Shown one piece after another: positions 26,289 to 35,589 of a DNA stretch of 64,000 nt (positions within the stretch are counted from its first letter, which is position 1; each line of letters opens with the position of its first letter). This DNA is from Leifsonia sp. EB41. GTDB lineage: Bacteria > Actinomycetota > Actinomycetes > Actinomycetales > Microbacteriaceae. The translations under genes and the position numbers were made by a program. The DNA is taken from positions 1,798,001-1,862,000 of the forward strand of contig NZ_JBGCCJ010000001.1 of assembly GCF_041262565.1 (NCBI RefSeq), given 5' to 3'. The notes beneath the pieces were generated by a model. That model saw only the letters and a program-made list of their open reading frames with translations. It searched no databases and was not told the DNA's origin.

Positions 26289-27548
26289 TCAGAGCAGCCC
26301 GTCGCGGGAGCGCGTCGAACGGACGAGGCCGATGACGCCCGCGATGCCGCCGATCGTGATCAGGCCGGCCCCGAGGAGGAGCAGGAGGTCCTGGCCGACC
26401 GGCGCGCTCACGACCGGCGTGTGCGCGGTCGGGTCGCCCTGCGGGAGCGCGGAGGCCGCGCTTGCCGCACCGCCGCCTCCTGTGCCTCCCGCGACGACCG
26501 ACGCGGGGGCCGCGACCGGGACCGCCGGCAGCGACACCATGGCGACGGCCCCGCTGACGTCCGCCGTCGCGCGCTGCAGGACCACGAAGAACACGGAGGC
26601 CGGCGAGCCGGGTGCGCGGGCGGGCAGGCTCACCGTCGTGGTCGCGGTCGCCTGGCCGGCGGCGAGCGCGAGGGTGCCGGACGCGGCGACGTAATCGGGT
26701 CCCGCGTGCGCCGTGCCGTCGACCGTGGCGAAGTCCACGGTGGCCGGGGTGGAGGCGCCCGTGCGGGTCACGTGGACGGTGACGGACGTGCTCCCCGTGA
26801 CGACGCTGTCGGCCGCGACCGCGAGCGCGCCGGACGCCGCGGTGATGGTCACGGGCGCGGTGGCCGTCGCCGGGCGGAGGGTGGACCCGCTCGCGGGAGT
26901 GAAGGTCGCGGTGATCGTGTGCGCGCCCGCCGCCAGGGCGGTCAGGTCGGCTCGCGCGACGCCGCCCACGCCGACGGGCGCCGTCGCGGAGGCCACCCCG
27001 TCGACCGCGAAGGCGACGGTCCCGGCCTCCGGCGGCCCGAGCAGGAACCGGGTGACGCTCGCGGACACGGCGACGGTGCCGGAGGCCGTCGCGGGTGCGC
27101 TGAGGACGATCGCGGTGGCGTCGGTGCAGGCCGGGGCGGAGGCGTCGATGGTGGCCGTCCGGCCGCCCAGCGTCCAGGTCAGCGACGGCTCGGCCGCGGC
27201 ATCCACCGTCAGCAGCCATGCGCCGTGGTGCTCGCCCGGCTGGAAGGTCGACGGCTGCCCACGGTCGGCGGCGCCCGGCGACAGGTCGTCAACGCCGGAT
27301 CCGGGGGTCAGGGTGACCGGGGCGGAGGCCGACGAGCGGTAGCCGAGGACCACGGTGCGCGACGTCACGGCGCCGAGCGGGGCGTCCTGCACGCAGTCGA
27401 CGAGCGGGGTGAGCGCGTCGGACGCGGCTGTGGGTGTCGGCGTGGGTGTCGGTGTCGGGCTCGCGAACGCCGGCACCCCCGCGAGCGCCACGGCGATCAG
27501 CGCCGCCCCCAGCGCGCACGCCAAGCGGAGGCTGGCATGGGGGGTCAC
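26289..27548 (-). CDS. Secreted/anchored Calx-beta and Ig-like repeat protein
   Basis: A 419-residue surface protein. GTG 27548 gives a signal peptide (basic start, hydrophobic LACALGAALIAVALAGV, cleavage near PAFASP), followed by a Thr-Pro repeat. An Ig-like segment (about 145-230) and a Calx-beta domain follow (about 240-330, TVDFATVDGTAHAGPDYVAA). A C-terminal helix (LLLLLGAGLITIGGIAGVIG) ends in Arg-rich RSTRSR, a membrane anchor. A TAGAGT box (27556-27561) lies seven bases before the GTG. Probably adhesive or structural; ligand unknown. Confidence 0.75.
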   Translation of the reverse strand: MTPHASLRLACALGAALIAVALAGVPAFASPTPTPTPTPTAASDALTPLVDCVQDAPLGAVTSRTVVLGYRSSASAPVTLTPGSGVDDLSPGAADRGQPSTFQPGEHHGAWLLTVDAAAEPSLTWTLGGRTATIDASAPACTDATAIVLSAPATASGTVAVSASVTRFLLGPPEAGTVAFAVDGVASATAPVGVGGVARADLTALAAGAHTITATFTPASGSTLRPATATAPVTITAASGALAVAADSVVTGSTSVTVHVTRTGASTPATVDFATVDGTAHAGPDYVAASGTLALAAGQATATTTVSLPARAPGSPASVFFVVLQRATADVSGAVAMVSLPAVPVAAPASVVAGGTGGGGAASAASALPQGDPTAHTPVVSAPVGQDLLLLLGAGLITIGGIAGVIGLVRSTRSRDGLL

Positions 27549-27659
27549 AGCGGCCACTCTAGCGGGAGGCCGCGACCCTCCGCGCGTCCACGAACGGGTC
27601 ACGTCGCGCGGCGTCGCGAACGGAGGAGGTCAGGCGGCTGGAGGGGCCGGATGGCGGTC

Positions 27660-27702
27660 AACGGAGGAGATCAGCGCGCGATCGAGGGAGAAGTCCTCCG
27701 TT
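27660..27702. terminator. Hairpin after purM, repeat family F copy 1
   Basis: AACGGAGGA (27660-27668) pairs with TCCTCCGTT (27694-27702). The element follows the purM stop and shares the AACGGAGGA word with the strong terminator at 41761-41803. A further unpaired AACGGAGGA copy begins near 27619. Confidence 0.6.
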
Positions 27703-27722
27703 AGCTACGTGGAGGTCGCCGC

Positions 27723-28844
27723 TCAGCGGGAGTAGGCGCCGACGAGGCGGACGGCTCCGCCGTCGACGCCCTTGGCGCCCTGCTCGAAGCCGGCCAGGTC
27801 GCGCGCAGCCGTGGAGACCATTCCTGCCCGCCAGGTGGGGATCCCGTCCGCGGTGAGCGCCGCCGCGATCGCGTCCGCGGCCTCCGGAGTCACGACGGCG
27901 AACATCCCGATGCCGAGGTTCCAGGTGCCCTCCGACGACTCCAGCGTGCTCCCGGCCAGGTCGCTCAGCACGCGGAACACCGGGCTCGGCGACCAGGTCG
28001 AGCGGTCGACCTCCACCCACGAGCCGACCGGGAGGACGCGCGCCAGGTTCGCGGCGATGCCGCCTCCGGTCACGTGGCTGAGCGAGTGGACGGCCCCCGC
28101 GAACGACGAGCTCTCGAGCACGCGCAGCAGCGGCGACGTGTAGAGGCGCGTCGGCTCCAGGAGGGCCTCGCCCACACTGCCGCCGAACTCGTCCAGCCGG
28201 TCGGTGAAGGCGATGCCGCGCTGCGCGAGGATGTGCCGCACGAGCGAGAAGCCGTTCGAGTGGATGCCGGACGACGCGAGCGCCAGCACCACGTCGCCGT
28301 CCCGGACGCGCTCGGCGCCCAGCAGCTCGTCGGCCTCCACCGCGCCGACCGCTGCGCCGGCGACGTCGTAGTCGTCCGGGCCGAGGAGCCCGGGGTGCTC
28401 GGCGGTCTCGCCGCCGACCAGCGCCGTGCCGGTCTCCTCGCAAGCGCGGGCGATCCCGGCGACGATCGCCGCGATCCGCTCGGGGACGACCTTGCCGCAC
28501 GCGATGTAATCGGTCATGAACAACGGACGCGCGCCCACCACGACGATGTCGTCCACGACCATCCCGACCAGGTCCTGGCCGATGGTGTCGTGCTTGTCGA
28601 GCGCCTGCGCGATCGCGACCTTGGTGCCGACGCCGTCGGTGGAGGTCGCGAGCAGCGGGCGGCGGAAGGCCTTCAGCGCCGACACGTCGAACATGCCCGC
28701 GAAGCCGCCGACCCCGCCCAGCACCTGCGGGCCCTGCGTGCGCGCAACGGCGGCCTTCATCAGCTCGACGGCGCGGTCGCCGGCGGCGGTGTCGACACCG
28801 GCGGCGGCGTAGGAGGACGACGAGGATGGGGTGGGCTCAGTCAC
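27723..28844 (-). CDS. purM: Phosphoribosylformylglycinamidine cyclo-ligase
   Basis: A 373-residue AIR synthetase catalysing ATP-dependent ring closure of FGAM in purine synthesis. Typical blocks: LLATSTDGVGTKVAIAQ, VGMVVDDIVVVGARPLF, ALVGGETAEHPG and VHSLSHVTGGGIAANLARVLP. The length is slightly above the usual ~345 owing to a Ser-rich start. GTG 28844 lies six bases after a TACGAT -10 box (28851-28856), suggesting its own leaderless promoter 39 bp after purF. Confidence 0.96.
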   Translation of the reverse strand: MTEPTPSSSSSYAAAGVDTAAGDRAVELMKAAVARTQGPQVLGGVGGFAGMFDVSALKAFRRPLLATSTDGVGTKVAIAQALDKHDTIGQDLVGMVVDDIVVVGARPLFMTDYIACGKVVPERIAAIVAGIARACEETGTALVGGETAEHPGLLGPDDYDVAGAAVGAVEADELLGAERVRDGDVVLALASSGIHSNGFSLVRHILAQRGIAFTDRLDEFGGSVGEALLEPTRLYTSPLLRVLESSSFAGAVHSLSHVTGGGIAANLARVLPVGSWVEVDRSTWSPSPVFRVLSDLAGSTLESSEGTWNLGIGMFAVVTPEAADAIAAALTADGIPTWRAGMVSTAARDLAGFEQGAKGVDGGAVRLVGAYSR

Positions 28845-28883
28845 TGCTCCATCGTATCCGGGGCGACGGGACCGCTCGCGCCC

Positions 28884-30470
28884 CTACTCCTGGCGGCCCG
28901 GGTCGCCGTACGCGATCAGGCGCTCGTACTCCGAGTCGGGTCCTGGCTCGCAGCCGTCGCTCGACGCGTCAGCGCCGGTGTCGGTCGGCTCGACGGTCGC
29001 CGCGCGCTCCTCCGGACGCTCCAGGAGGTTCTTGCCCAGGTGGTGCGCGTCCGGCAGCTCGATCGGGTACACACCCGTGAAGCACGCCGTGCAGAGGCGC
29101 TCGCGCGGCTGCTCGGTCGCGGCGATCATGCCGTCCTCCGACAGGTAGCCGAGAGAGTCGGCGCCGATGGACTGTCGGACCTCGTCCACCCCGAGGCCGG
29201 TCGCGATGAGCTCCGCGCGCGAGGCGAAGTCGATGCCGTAGAAGCACGGCCACGTGATGGGCGGGCTGGAGATGCGCACGTGCACCTCGGCCGCGCCGGC
29301 CTCCCGCAGCATCGAGACGAGCGCGCGCTGCGTGTTGCCGCGCACGATCGAGTCGTCGACCACCACGAGCCGCTTGCCCTTGATGACCTCCTTCAGCGGG
29401 TTCAGCTTGAGCTTGATGCCGCGCTGGCGGATCGTCTGCGACGGCTGGATGAAGGTGCGGCCGACATACGAGTTCTTGACCAGGCCCTGGCCGAACGGGA
29501 TGCCGGACGCCTGCGCATAGCCGATCGCCGCCGGGGTGCCGGACTCGGGCGTCGGGATGACGAGGTCGGCCTCCACCTCGTGCTCGCGGGCGAGCCGGCG
29601 GCCCATCTCCACGCGCGCCTCGTAGACGCCGCGGCCCGCGATGGTGGTGTCCGGCCGGGCCAGGTAGACGTACTCGAAGACGCAGCCGGCGCGCTTCTCG
29701 GCGGCGAACCGCTGCGTGCGGAGGCCGTTCTCGTCGATCACGATCAGCTCGCCGGGCTCCACCTCGCGCACGAAGCTCGCGCCGACGATGTCGAGCGCCG
29801 CCGTCTCGGAGGCGACCACCCAGCCGCGCTCCAGCCGGCCGAGCACCAGTGGGCGGACGCCCTGCGGATCGCGCGCGGCGTACAGGGTGTGCTCGTCCAT
29901 GAAGACCAGGCAGAACGCGCCGCGCAGCCTCGGCAGGACCTCCAGGGCGGTGGCCTCCAGCGTGTGGTCGAGGTCGCCCGTGAGCAGTGCGGTGACCACC
30001 GCGGTGTCGGTGGTGTTGCCACGGGACAGCTCGCCGTCGAGCTGCGGGTAGCGGTCGTGCACGAGCTGCATGAGCTCGGCGGTGTTGGTGAGGTTGCCGT
30101 TGTGGCCGAGCGCGACCGTGCCGCTGGAGGTGCGGCCGAGGGTCGGCTGCGCGTTCTGCCAGCTGGAGGCGCCGGTGGTGGAGTAGCGCGTGTGGCCGAC
30201 GGCGATGTGGCCGGTCAGCGAGTTGAGCGCGTTCTCGTTGAAGACCTGGGAGACGAGGCCCATGTCCTTGTAGATGAGGATCTTGTTGCCGTCGCTCGTC
30301 GCGATCCCCGCGGACTCCTGCCCGCGATGCTGCAGGGCGTAGAGGCCGAAGTAGCTGAGCTTGGCGACCTCCTCACCGGGAGCCCACACCCCGAAGACAC
30401 CGCAGGCGTCCTGCGGGCCCTTCTCGCCGGGCAGAAGATCATGACTCAGGCGACCGTCGCCTCCGGCCAC
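28884..30470 (-). CDS. purF: Amidophosphoribosyltransferase
   Basis: A 528-residue enzyme for the first committed step of purine synthesis (PRPP plus glutamine to phosphoribosylamine). The N-terminal glutaminase nucleophile is Cys23 in DACGVFGVWAP, after a propeptide that is normally removed. The Ntn core shows HNGNLTN, and the PRPP loop is VVVDDSIVRGNTQR. C-terminal cysteines in LCTACFTG fit an iron-sulfur-cluster type PurF. A ~40-residue acidic tail is extra. GTG start with AAAGGGG upstream; it is 34 bp downstream of a small membrane-protein gene and may be cotranscribed with it. Confidence 0.96.
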   Translation of the reverse strand: MAGGDGRLSHDLLPGEKGPQDACGVFGVWAPGEEVAKLSYFGLYALQHRGQESAGIATSDGNKILIYKDMGLVSQVFNENALNSLTGHIAVGHTRYSTTGASSWQNAQPTLGRTSSGTVALGHNGNLTNTAELMQLVHDRYPQLDGELSRGNTTDTAVVTALLTGDLDHTLEATALEVLPRLRGAFCLVFMDEHTLYAARDPQGVRPLVLGRLERGWVVASETAALDIVGASFVREVEPGELIVIDENGLRTQRFAAEKRAGCVFEYVYLARPDTTIAGRGVYEARVEMGRRLAREHEVEADLVIPTPESGTPAAIGYAQASGIPFGQGLVKNSYVGRTFIQPSQTIRQRGIKLKLNPLKEVIKGKRLVVVDDSIVRGNTQRALVSMLREAGAAEVHVRISSPPITWPCFYGIDFASRAELIATGLGVDEVRQSIGADSLGYLSEDGMIAATEQPRERLCTACFTGVYPIELPDAHHLGKNLLERPEERAATVEPTDTGADASSDGCEPGPDSEYERLIAYGDPGRQE

Positions 30471-30504
30471 AGCGGGCCCCTTTCGTCAGGGTGTGTCGGG
30501 ATGT

Positions 30505-30990
30505 TCAGCTGTCGACGGACGGACGCGAGCCGTTGCTCTGTGCGTCGTCCGGTCGTGGACCCGGCCCCGCGCCGCGCTCGGTGTCGAGCTCGGCGCCGGC
30601 GTCGGGAAGGCGCACGTCGATTCTATCCGCCTGGACGGTGCGCGCCCGGCGGGAGACTCTGCGGTCGATCAGGAGGGCGACCAGCGCGCCGACGGCGACG
30701 CCGATCGTCGCGCAGATCGCCAGCAGGAAGCCGAAGACCTGGCCGCGGTCGTAGGTGGGGTTCGCGGGGAAGGCGAAGGTGAGGATGAGCGCGATGACGG
30801 CGAAGACGATCGCGCCGGTGAGCATGAAGCGGAAGTACCGCGGCGAGCGGTGGACGCGCACCTCGGCCTCGGTGACGGTGGCGTCGACCTCCGGGTCGGG
30901 GGCCGGCGCGGCGTCGGGGTGCCCAGGTTCGGCGGCGTCGGCGGCGTGCGCCTCTTCAGGCACGGCGGACTCCTCCGCATTCGAGCTCAT
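30505..30990 (-). CDS. Small two-helix membrane protein upstream of purF
   Basis: A 161-residue protein with an acidic Ala/Pro-rich head (1-50), [26 protein letters not shown] and [24 protein letters not shown] helices, and a charged Arg/Asp tail. It matches uncharacterised actinobacterial proteins that sit beside purF. ATG 30990 is preceded by GAGAAT six bases away, hence likely leaderless. Function unknown. Confidence 0.75.
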   Translation of the reverse strand: MSSNAEESAVPEEAHAADAAEPGHPDAAPAPDPEVDATVTEAEVRVHRSPRYFRFMLTGAIVFAVIALILTFAFPANPTYDRGQVFGFLLAICATIGVAVGALVALLIDRRVSRRARTVQADRIDVRLPDAGAELDTERGAGPGPRPDDAQSNGSRPSVDS

Positions 30991-31051
30991 GCCTCCATTC
31001 TCTCGCACCGCACCTGAGCGGACGCCCACTGCGAAGGGACTGCGGGTGCGG

Positions 31052-31408
31052 TCAGAAGCGGAGCGGGAGGAGGCCCTCCAGGGTCGCCCGCTGGCCGGAC
31101 GCGTGCACGGAGCCGGAGGCGATCCCGGCATCCCAGGTAAGGCTCCCGGAGGCCAGGGCCAGCCACGTCGCGGCGTCGGTCTCGATCACATTCGGGGGCG
31201 TCCCGCGGGTGTGCCGCGGGCCGGGGATGCACTGCACGGCTCCGAACGGCGGCACCCGCACCTCCACCGTGTTGCCGGGCGCCCGCTCGGCCAGGAGCTG
31301 GAGGAGGTAGCGCACGGCCGTCGCGGTCGTGTTCCGGTCGGCGCCCTCCGCGAGCGCACCGCGCACTGCCGCGCCGCCGACCTCGTCGGTGATCTTCGCT
31401 CGTGCCAT
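31052..31408 (-). CDS. SCP-2-like sterol carrier family protein
   Basis: A 118-residue protein of the small actinobacterial sterol-carrier-like family. Features: [29 protein letters not shown], then [18 protein letters not shown] (the SCP-2 lipid-tunnel core) and [19 protein letters not shown]. It may bind a hydrophobic ligand; nothing identifies it. ATG 31408 is divergent from purD (59 bp between starts). Confidence 0.75.
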   Translation of the reverse strand: MARAKITDEVGGAAVRGALAEGADRNTTATAVRYLLQLLAERAPGNTVEVRVPPFGAVQCIPGPRHTRGTPPNVIETDAATWLALASGSLTWDAGIASGSVHASGQRATLEGLLPLRF

Positions 31409-31467
31409 GCCCTCCATCCTCGCACCAGGGTCGGACGGCACCCGACGCGCCCTCTAGCATGGGTCGC

Positions 31468-32730
31468 GTGAAGATTCTGGTCCTCGGTTCCGGTGCCCGC
31501 GAGCACGCCATCATCACCGCGCTCCTGGCCGAGGAGGCCGGACACGCGATCGTCGCGGCTCCCGGCAACGCCGGAATCGCCGCAGACGTCCCGGTCGAGA
31601 CCGGTCTCGACCCGCTGGACGGCGCGGCCGTCGCTGAGTACGCGATCGAGAACGGCATCGAGCTCGTCGTCATCGGCCCGGAGGCTCCCTTGGTCGCCGG
31701 GGTCGCCGACCCCCTGCGCACGCGCGGCATCCCGGTCTTCGGCCCCGGCCGCGCCGCCGCGCAGCTGGAGGGCTCCAAGACCTTCGCCAAGCGGATCATG
31801 GAGGAGGCCGGCGTCCCGACCGGCCGCGCCGCCCGGGCGAGCACCCTCGCCGAGGCCGAGCGCGCGATCGACGAGTTCGGCGCGCCCTATGTCGTGAAGG
31901 CGGACGGGCTGGCCGCGGGCAAGGGCGTCATCGTCACCTCCGACCGCGCAGCCGCCGTCGAGCACGCGCGCCACTACCTGGCGCAGGGCGGCGTCCTGAT
32001 CGAGGAGTTCCTCGACGGCGAGGAGGTGTCGCTCTTCCTGGTCAGCGATGGCCACACCGTCCTCCCGCTCAGCCCGGCGCAGGACTACAAGCGCCTCCTC
32101 GACGGAGACGCCGGCCCGAACACCGGCGGGATGGGCGCGTACTCACCGCTCCCCTGGCTGCCGGAGAACTTCGTGGACGAGGTCATCGAGACCGTCGCCC
32201 TCCCGACCGTCCGTCAGCTCGCGGCCGAGCAGACGCCGTTCATCGGCCTCCTCTACTGCGGGCTGATCGTCACGGCGAAGGGCATCCGCGTGATCGAGTT
32301 CAACGCGCGCTTCGGCGACCCGGAGACGCAGGTCGTGCTGCCGCGGCTGGTGACGCCGCTGTCGTCGCTGCTCTACGCGGCGGCGACGGGCGAGCTGTCC
32401 GGGATGCCGCGCCCCGAGTTCGCGCTCGACACTGCGGTGACCGTGGTGCTCGCGAGCGAGGGCTACCCGGAGGCGCCGCAGACCGGCCGGCCGATCACCG
32501 GCCTGGACGAGGCGGCGCAGGTCCCAGAGGTCACCATCGCGCACGCCGCGACGGCGCTGGACGCCGAGACGGGCGCGCTCCTCGCGACCGGAGGCCGTGT
32601 GCTCTCGGTGGTCGCGCGCGGCACGACCTTCGACGAGGCCCGCGAGCGCGCCTACGACGCGGTCGCCCGCATCCACCTCCCCGGCGCGCAGTACCGCACC
32701 GACATCGCCGCCCGCGTCGCCCGCTCCTGA
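31468..32730 (+). CDS. purD: Phosphoribosylamine-glycine ligase
   Basis: A 420-residue GAR synthetase with an ATP-grasp fold. Motifs: [14 protein letters not shown] at the start, [28 protein letters not shown] (ATP loop), [21 protein letters not shown] and [13 protein letters not shown]. The start is GTG 31468, seven bases after a TAGCAT -10 box (31455-31460); the frame is open further upstream but through the divergent promoter region. Second step of purine synthesis, following PurF. Confidence 0.96.
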   Translation: MKILVLGSGAREHAIITALLAEEAGHAIVAAPGNAGIAADVPVETGLDPLDGAAVAEYAIENGIELVVIGPEAPLVAGVADPLRTRGIPVFGPGRAAAQLEGSKTFAKRIMEEAGVPTGRAARASTLAEAERAIDEFGAPYVVKADGLAAGKGVIVTSDRAAAVEHARHYLAQGGVLIEEFLDGEEVSLFLVSDGHTVLPLSPAQDYKRLLDGDAGPNTGGMGAYSPLPWLPENFVDEVIETVALPTVRQLAAEQTPFIGLLYCGLIVTAKGIRVIEFNARFGDPETQVVLPRLVTPLSSLLYAAATGELSGMPRPEFALDTAVTVVLASEGYPEAPQTGRPITGLDEAAQVPEVTIAHAATALDAETGALLATGGRVLSVVARGTTFDEARERAYDAVARIHLPGAQYRTDIAARVARS

Positions 32731-32735
32731 GCGGC

Positions 32736-32798
32736 CCGCGAGGCGGCGGATTCTCCGCCGTCTCGGGTGCTTCGGCCGCACTTTGCGCCGCCTCGCGG
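32736..32798. terminator. Convergent-gene hairpins, repeat family C copy 2
   Basis: Outer arms 32736-32748 and 32786-32798 are a perfect 13-bp pair; a small nested hairpin (GGCGGA, 32745-32750, with TCCGCC, 32754-32759) sits inside. CACTTTGCGCC (32779-32789) is the reverse complement of the word seen at 9009-9019. It lies between convergent purD and the alditol oxidase. Confidence 0.7.
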
Positions 32799-32803
32799 CG
32801 CGG

Positions 32804-34048
32804 TCAGGCGAGGAGGCGGGTGAGGAAGGGGTTACGGAAGCGGCCCTCGGGGTCGAGGGATTCGGCCAGGGCGCGGAACGCGTCGAGGCGCGGGTAGAGC
32901 GCGGGGACGACGCCGTCGCGGTCGAGGTACAGCTTGCCCCAGTGCGGGCGGGCGCCGAGCGGCAGCAGGGCGGCCTCGAGCACGGGGAGCACGGCCTCCA
33001 CGCCGGCCTGGTCGCGGAACCAGGTGAAGTGGAGGCCCACCACGTCCGTGCCGTACGCGCTGGACAGCCACAGGTCGTCGGCCGCGACCGTGCGGATCTC
33101 GCTGATCTGCAGCAGCGGCGCGATCAGCGGGGCGAGCTCGCGCACCGCCTGGATGGCCTCCACCGCCCGCGCCCGCGGCACCAGGTACTCGGACTGGATC
33201 TCCTCGCCGTTGGACGGCGTGAACTCGAAGCGGAAGTGCGCGAGGCGCTCGCTCCACGGGCCGGCCACGCCGAGCTGCTCCGTCGTGTTGCGGACGTCCA
33301 TCGCCGCGATCATGTGCCGCGCTTCGGTGAGGGCGGGCGCGCCGGAGAAGTCGTCGGCGATCGGCGTCGCGGCGCCGTCCAGCTCCTTCAGCCAGGCGAG
33401 CGAGACGGCGTCCTCGTCCCAGGTCGTGAAGAGGGAGACGCTGTACGCCGCAGAGGTGACCTCGTCGAACCGCGAGGTCACGGCCTCCCAGGGGACGCCG
33501 CCGAACAGCCGCTGCCGCACGTCGAAGGTCGGCCGGATGTCGAGCACGACCTCCGTCACCACCCCGAGTGCGCCGAGCGAGACCGCCGCGCCCTCGAAGC
33601 CGGCGTCGCCGCGGGCGAAGTCCACGAGCTCGCCCGAACCGGTGAGGATGCGCAGCCCAGCGACGGCGGTCGACAGGTTGCCGTTGCGGTCGCCGGAGCC
33701 GTGCGTCGCCGTCGCGATGGCGCCGGCGACGGAGATGTGCGGCAACGAGGCGAGGTTGTGCAGCGCCCAGCCCGCCGTCTGGAGTTCGCGGGCGAGGTCG
33801 CCGTACCGTACGCCTCCGCCCACGGTCACCGTGCGCGCCTCCGCGTCGATGCGGATGTCCGCCGGGAGGCCGGCCGTGCTGACCAGGACGCCGTCGGTGT
33901 CGGCAAGGTCGTTGAACGAGTGCCTGCTGCCGAGCGCCCGCACCGACGTCGCACCCGCCACGACCTCGCGGAGCTCCTCCACGCTGGTCGGGCGCGCGAT
34001 CCGCTGCGCCCGGTACTCGTGGTTTCCTGCCCAGTTCTTCTCGCCCAC
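32804..34048 (-). CDS. Alditol oxidase (AldO/xylitol oxidase-like FAD enzyme)
   Basis: A 414-residue vanillyl-alcohol-oxidase-family flavoprotein close to Streptomyces AldO, which oxidises sugar alcohols to aldoses with H2O2 release. FAD-binding motifs: VRALGSRHSFNDLADTDG (with the His that carries covalent FAD in AldO), VGGGVRYGDLA, LPHISVAGAIATATHGSG. The C-terminus HWGKLYLDRDGVVPALYPRLDAF is typical. I start at GTG 34048 (MGEKNWAGN), with AGAAGGGA just upstream and TAGACT further up; the open frame to 34117 has no family counterpart. Confidence 0.88.
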   Translation of the reverse strand: MGEKNWAGNHEYRAQRIARPTSVEELREVVAGATSVRALGSRHSFNDLADTDGVLVSTAGLPADIRIDAEARTVTVGGGVRYGDLARELQTAGWALHNLASLPHISVAGAIATATHGSGDRNGNLSTAVAGLRILTGSGELVDFARGDAGFEGAAVSLGALGVVTEVVLDIRPTFDVRQRLFGGVPWEAVTSRFDEVTSAAYSVSLFTTWDEDAVSLAWLKELDGAATPIADDFSGAPALTEARHMIAAMDVRNTTEQLGVAGPWSERLAHFRFEFTPSNGEEIQSEYLVPRARAVEAIQAVRELAPLIAPLLQISEIRTVAADDLWLSSAYGTDVVGLHFTWFRDQAGVEAVLPVLEAALLPLGARPHWGKLYLDRDGVVPALYPRLDAFRALAESLDPEGRFRNPFLTRLLA

Positions 34049-34218
34049 AAAGGGTCCCTTCTCGACGTCGACGGCGGTGTCCGCAGGGTCCCAGTCTAGG
34101 GATGTGACCGTGCACATCTCGCGCCTCCCCGCGGCCGGAAATCGGTCATTGCCGGGCTGAGTGCGCCTGTGTATCGTCTGCCGTGAAAGCGGGACCGGCC
34201 CGCTGACGGAGGCGTGAG

Positions 34219-34686
34219 ATGGCTGAATTCGAGTACGGCCCGGCGGAGTTCATCGTCGCCCAGTTCGACAACGACAGACCGTCACCTGGGGTGGTCCAGG
34301 CCATCCTCGACCTGGTGGAGAGCGGCACTGTCCGTCTGCTCGACCTCCTGTTCGTGATGCGTCACGCCGACGGCGGGATCGAGATCGTGGAGCTGGAGGA
34401 GATCGGCGACGAGATCGGCATGGCCGACATCACCCTCGACGCCGGCGGCCTCGCGGGCGGGGAGGATGTGGACTCGATCGCCGAGCTGATCGAGCCGGGC
34501 TCGACCGGGGCGATCCTGGTCATCGAGCACCTCTGGGCGAAGGACCTCGCCAGCAAGTTCTTCCAGGCGGGCGGCCTGGTGGTCCACAGCGAGCGCATCC
34601 CCGCGCCGGTCGTCAACGCGGTCGTGGCCGGGGAGTTCGAGGACTACGTGGAGTCCGACGTCGATGTCGAGACGGTCGAGAGCTGA
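34219..34686 (+). CDS. DUF6325 family protein
   Basis: A 155-residue acidic protein beginning EFEYGPAEFIVAQFDNDRPS and containing VRLLDLLFVMRHADGGIEIVELEE and GAILVIEHLWAKDLASKF. This matches the DUF6325 family, related to DUF1269-type membrane-associated proteins but without a clear membrane helix here. GGAGG lies ten bases before the ATG. It is 11 bp upstream of a SHOCT-domain gene, a pairing common in actinobacteria. Function unknown. Confidence 0.8.
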   Translation: MAEFEYGPAEFIVAQFDNDRPSPGVVQAILDLVESGTVRLLDLLFVMRHADGGIEIVELEEIGDEIGMADITLDAGGLAGGEDVDSIAELIEPGSTGAILVIEHLWAKDLASKFFQAGGLVVHSERIPAPVVNAVVAGEFEDYVESDVDVETVES

Positions 34687-34697
34687 GGAGTGGGGAC

Positions 34698-35036
34698 ATG
34701 CCTTTAGGACGAATGGGACGCCCGGGACTGATCGGGATGGCGGCCCGCACGGCCGTCGTAGCCGGGACGGCGACCGCCGTGTCCGGCAACGTGCAGCGGC
34801 GGCAGGCGCAGCGCCAGCAGAACCAGTACGAGCAGCAGGCCTACGAGCAGGAGCAGCAGCAGGCGCAGATGCAGCAGGCGGCGCAGGAGGCGGCCGCTCA
34901 GCAGCAGGCTGCGGCTCCGGCGGCGCCTCCCGCCGACGACATGATGGCGAAGATCCAGCAGCTCGCCACTCTGCATTCGCAGGGGATCCTGTCGGACGAG
35001 GAGTTCAGCGCCGCGAAGGCGAAGCTCCTGGCCTGA
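34698..35036 (+). CDS. SHOCT-domain protein with Gln-rich linker
   Basis: A 112-residue protein with a short hydrophobic start (GLIGMAARTAVVAGTATAV), a Gln/Ala-rich coiled middle (about 35-75), and a C-terminal SHOCT motif (KIQQLATLHSQGILSDEEFSAAKAKLL). SHOCT domains are short oligomerisation modules. It follows the DUF6325 gene by 11 bp and is presumably cotranscribed. Confidence 0.85.
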   Translation: MPLGRMGRPGLIGMAARTAVVAGTATAVSGNVQRRQAQRQQNQYEQQAYEQEQQQAQMQQAAQEAAAQQQAAAPAAPPADDMMAKIQQLATLHSQGILSDEEFSAAKAKLLA

Positions 35037-35055
35037 CGGTTCGCCTACCCGACGG

Positions 35056-35535
35056 TCAGCGGCGGAAGCCGGGGTGGCCGTCGGGCGGGACGGTGGAGGC
35101 GGCGGCGAGTTTGGCGAGGAGCGTCGCGAGGGCGAGCTGCTCGTCGTCGTCGAGGGGGGACAGGAGGTCCGCCTGGTGCGCCTCGGCGACCTCCCGCAGC
35201 CGCGCGAGCATCCGCTCGCCCTCGGGCGCGAGGGTGAGGACGTTGTTGCGGCGGTCGCCCTCACTGCGCTCGCGGACGACGAACCCCTTCGCCTCCAGCT
35301 CGTCCACCAGCGCGACCAGCCGGCTCGGGACCGTGCCGAGCTGCTCGGCGAGCTCGCGCTGGCTGAGCCCTTGGCGCCTGCCCAGCACCCGGATCGCGCC
35401 GGCCTCCCGTGGCGTCAGGCCCAGGGTCGCGACGCGTACGGCGAAACGGTCTGCGGCGTCCGCTCCGAGCTGGGCGAGCAGGAACGCCGTGCGCGGCGGG
35501 GCGCCGCGGCGGGCGCGCTGGGGGATGGACGTCAC
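35056..35535 (-). CDS. MarR-family transcriptional regulator
   Basis: A 159-residue winged-helix regulator: LTPREAGAIRVLGRRQGLSQRELAEQLGTVPSRLVALVDELEAKGFV is the HTH, and RSEGDRRNNVLTLAPEG the wing. It is divergent from a membrane protein plus SDR operon, with a perfect palindromic operator between, so it probably represses both itself and that operon. Confidence 0.9.
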   Translation of the reverse strand: MTSIPQRARRGAPPRTAFLLAQLGADAADRFAVRVATLGLTPREAGAIRVLGRRQGLSQRELAEQLGTVPSRLVALVDELEAKGFVVRERSEGDRRNNVLTLAPEGERMLARLREVAEAHQADLLSPLDDDEQLALATLLAKLAAASTVPPDGHPGFRR

Positions 35536-35563
35536 AGAATCCAGAATAGCGCTTGCGCGTAAC

Positions 35564-35580
35564 GATTACACAGTGTAATC
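35564..35580. promoter_or_regulatory. MarR operator
   Basis: GATTACAC and GTGTAATC form a perfect 8+1+8 palindrome between the divergent marR (start 35535) and membrane-protein (start 35590) genes. It would cover the promoter region of both. Confidence 0.75.
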
Positions 35581-35589
35581 ATTTCAAAC

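Noticed and set aside
31008-31051. CCGCACC/GGTGCGG inverted repeat near the purF-side membrane gene
   Set aside because: The arms are 7 bp with a 30-base loop in GC-rich DNA; this may be chance.
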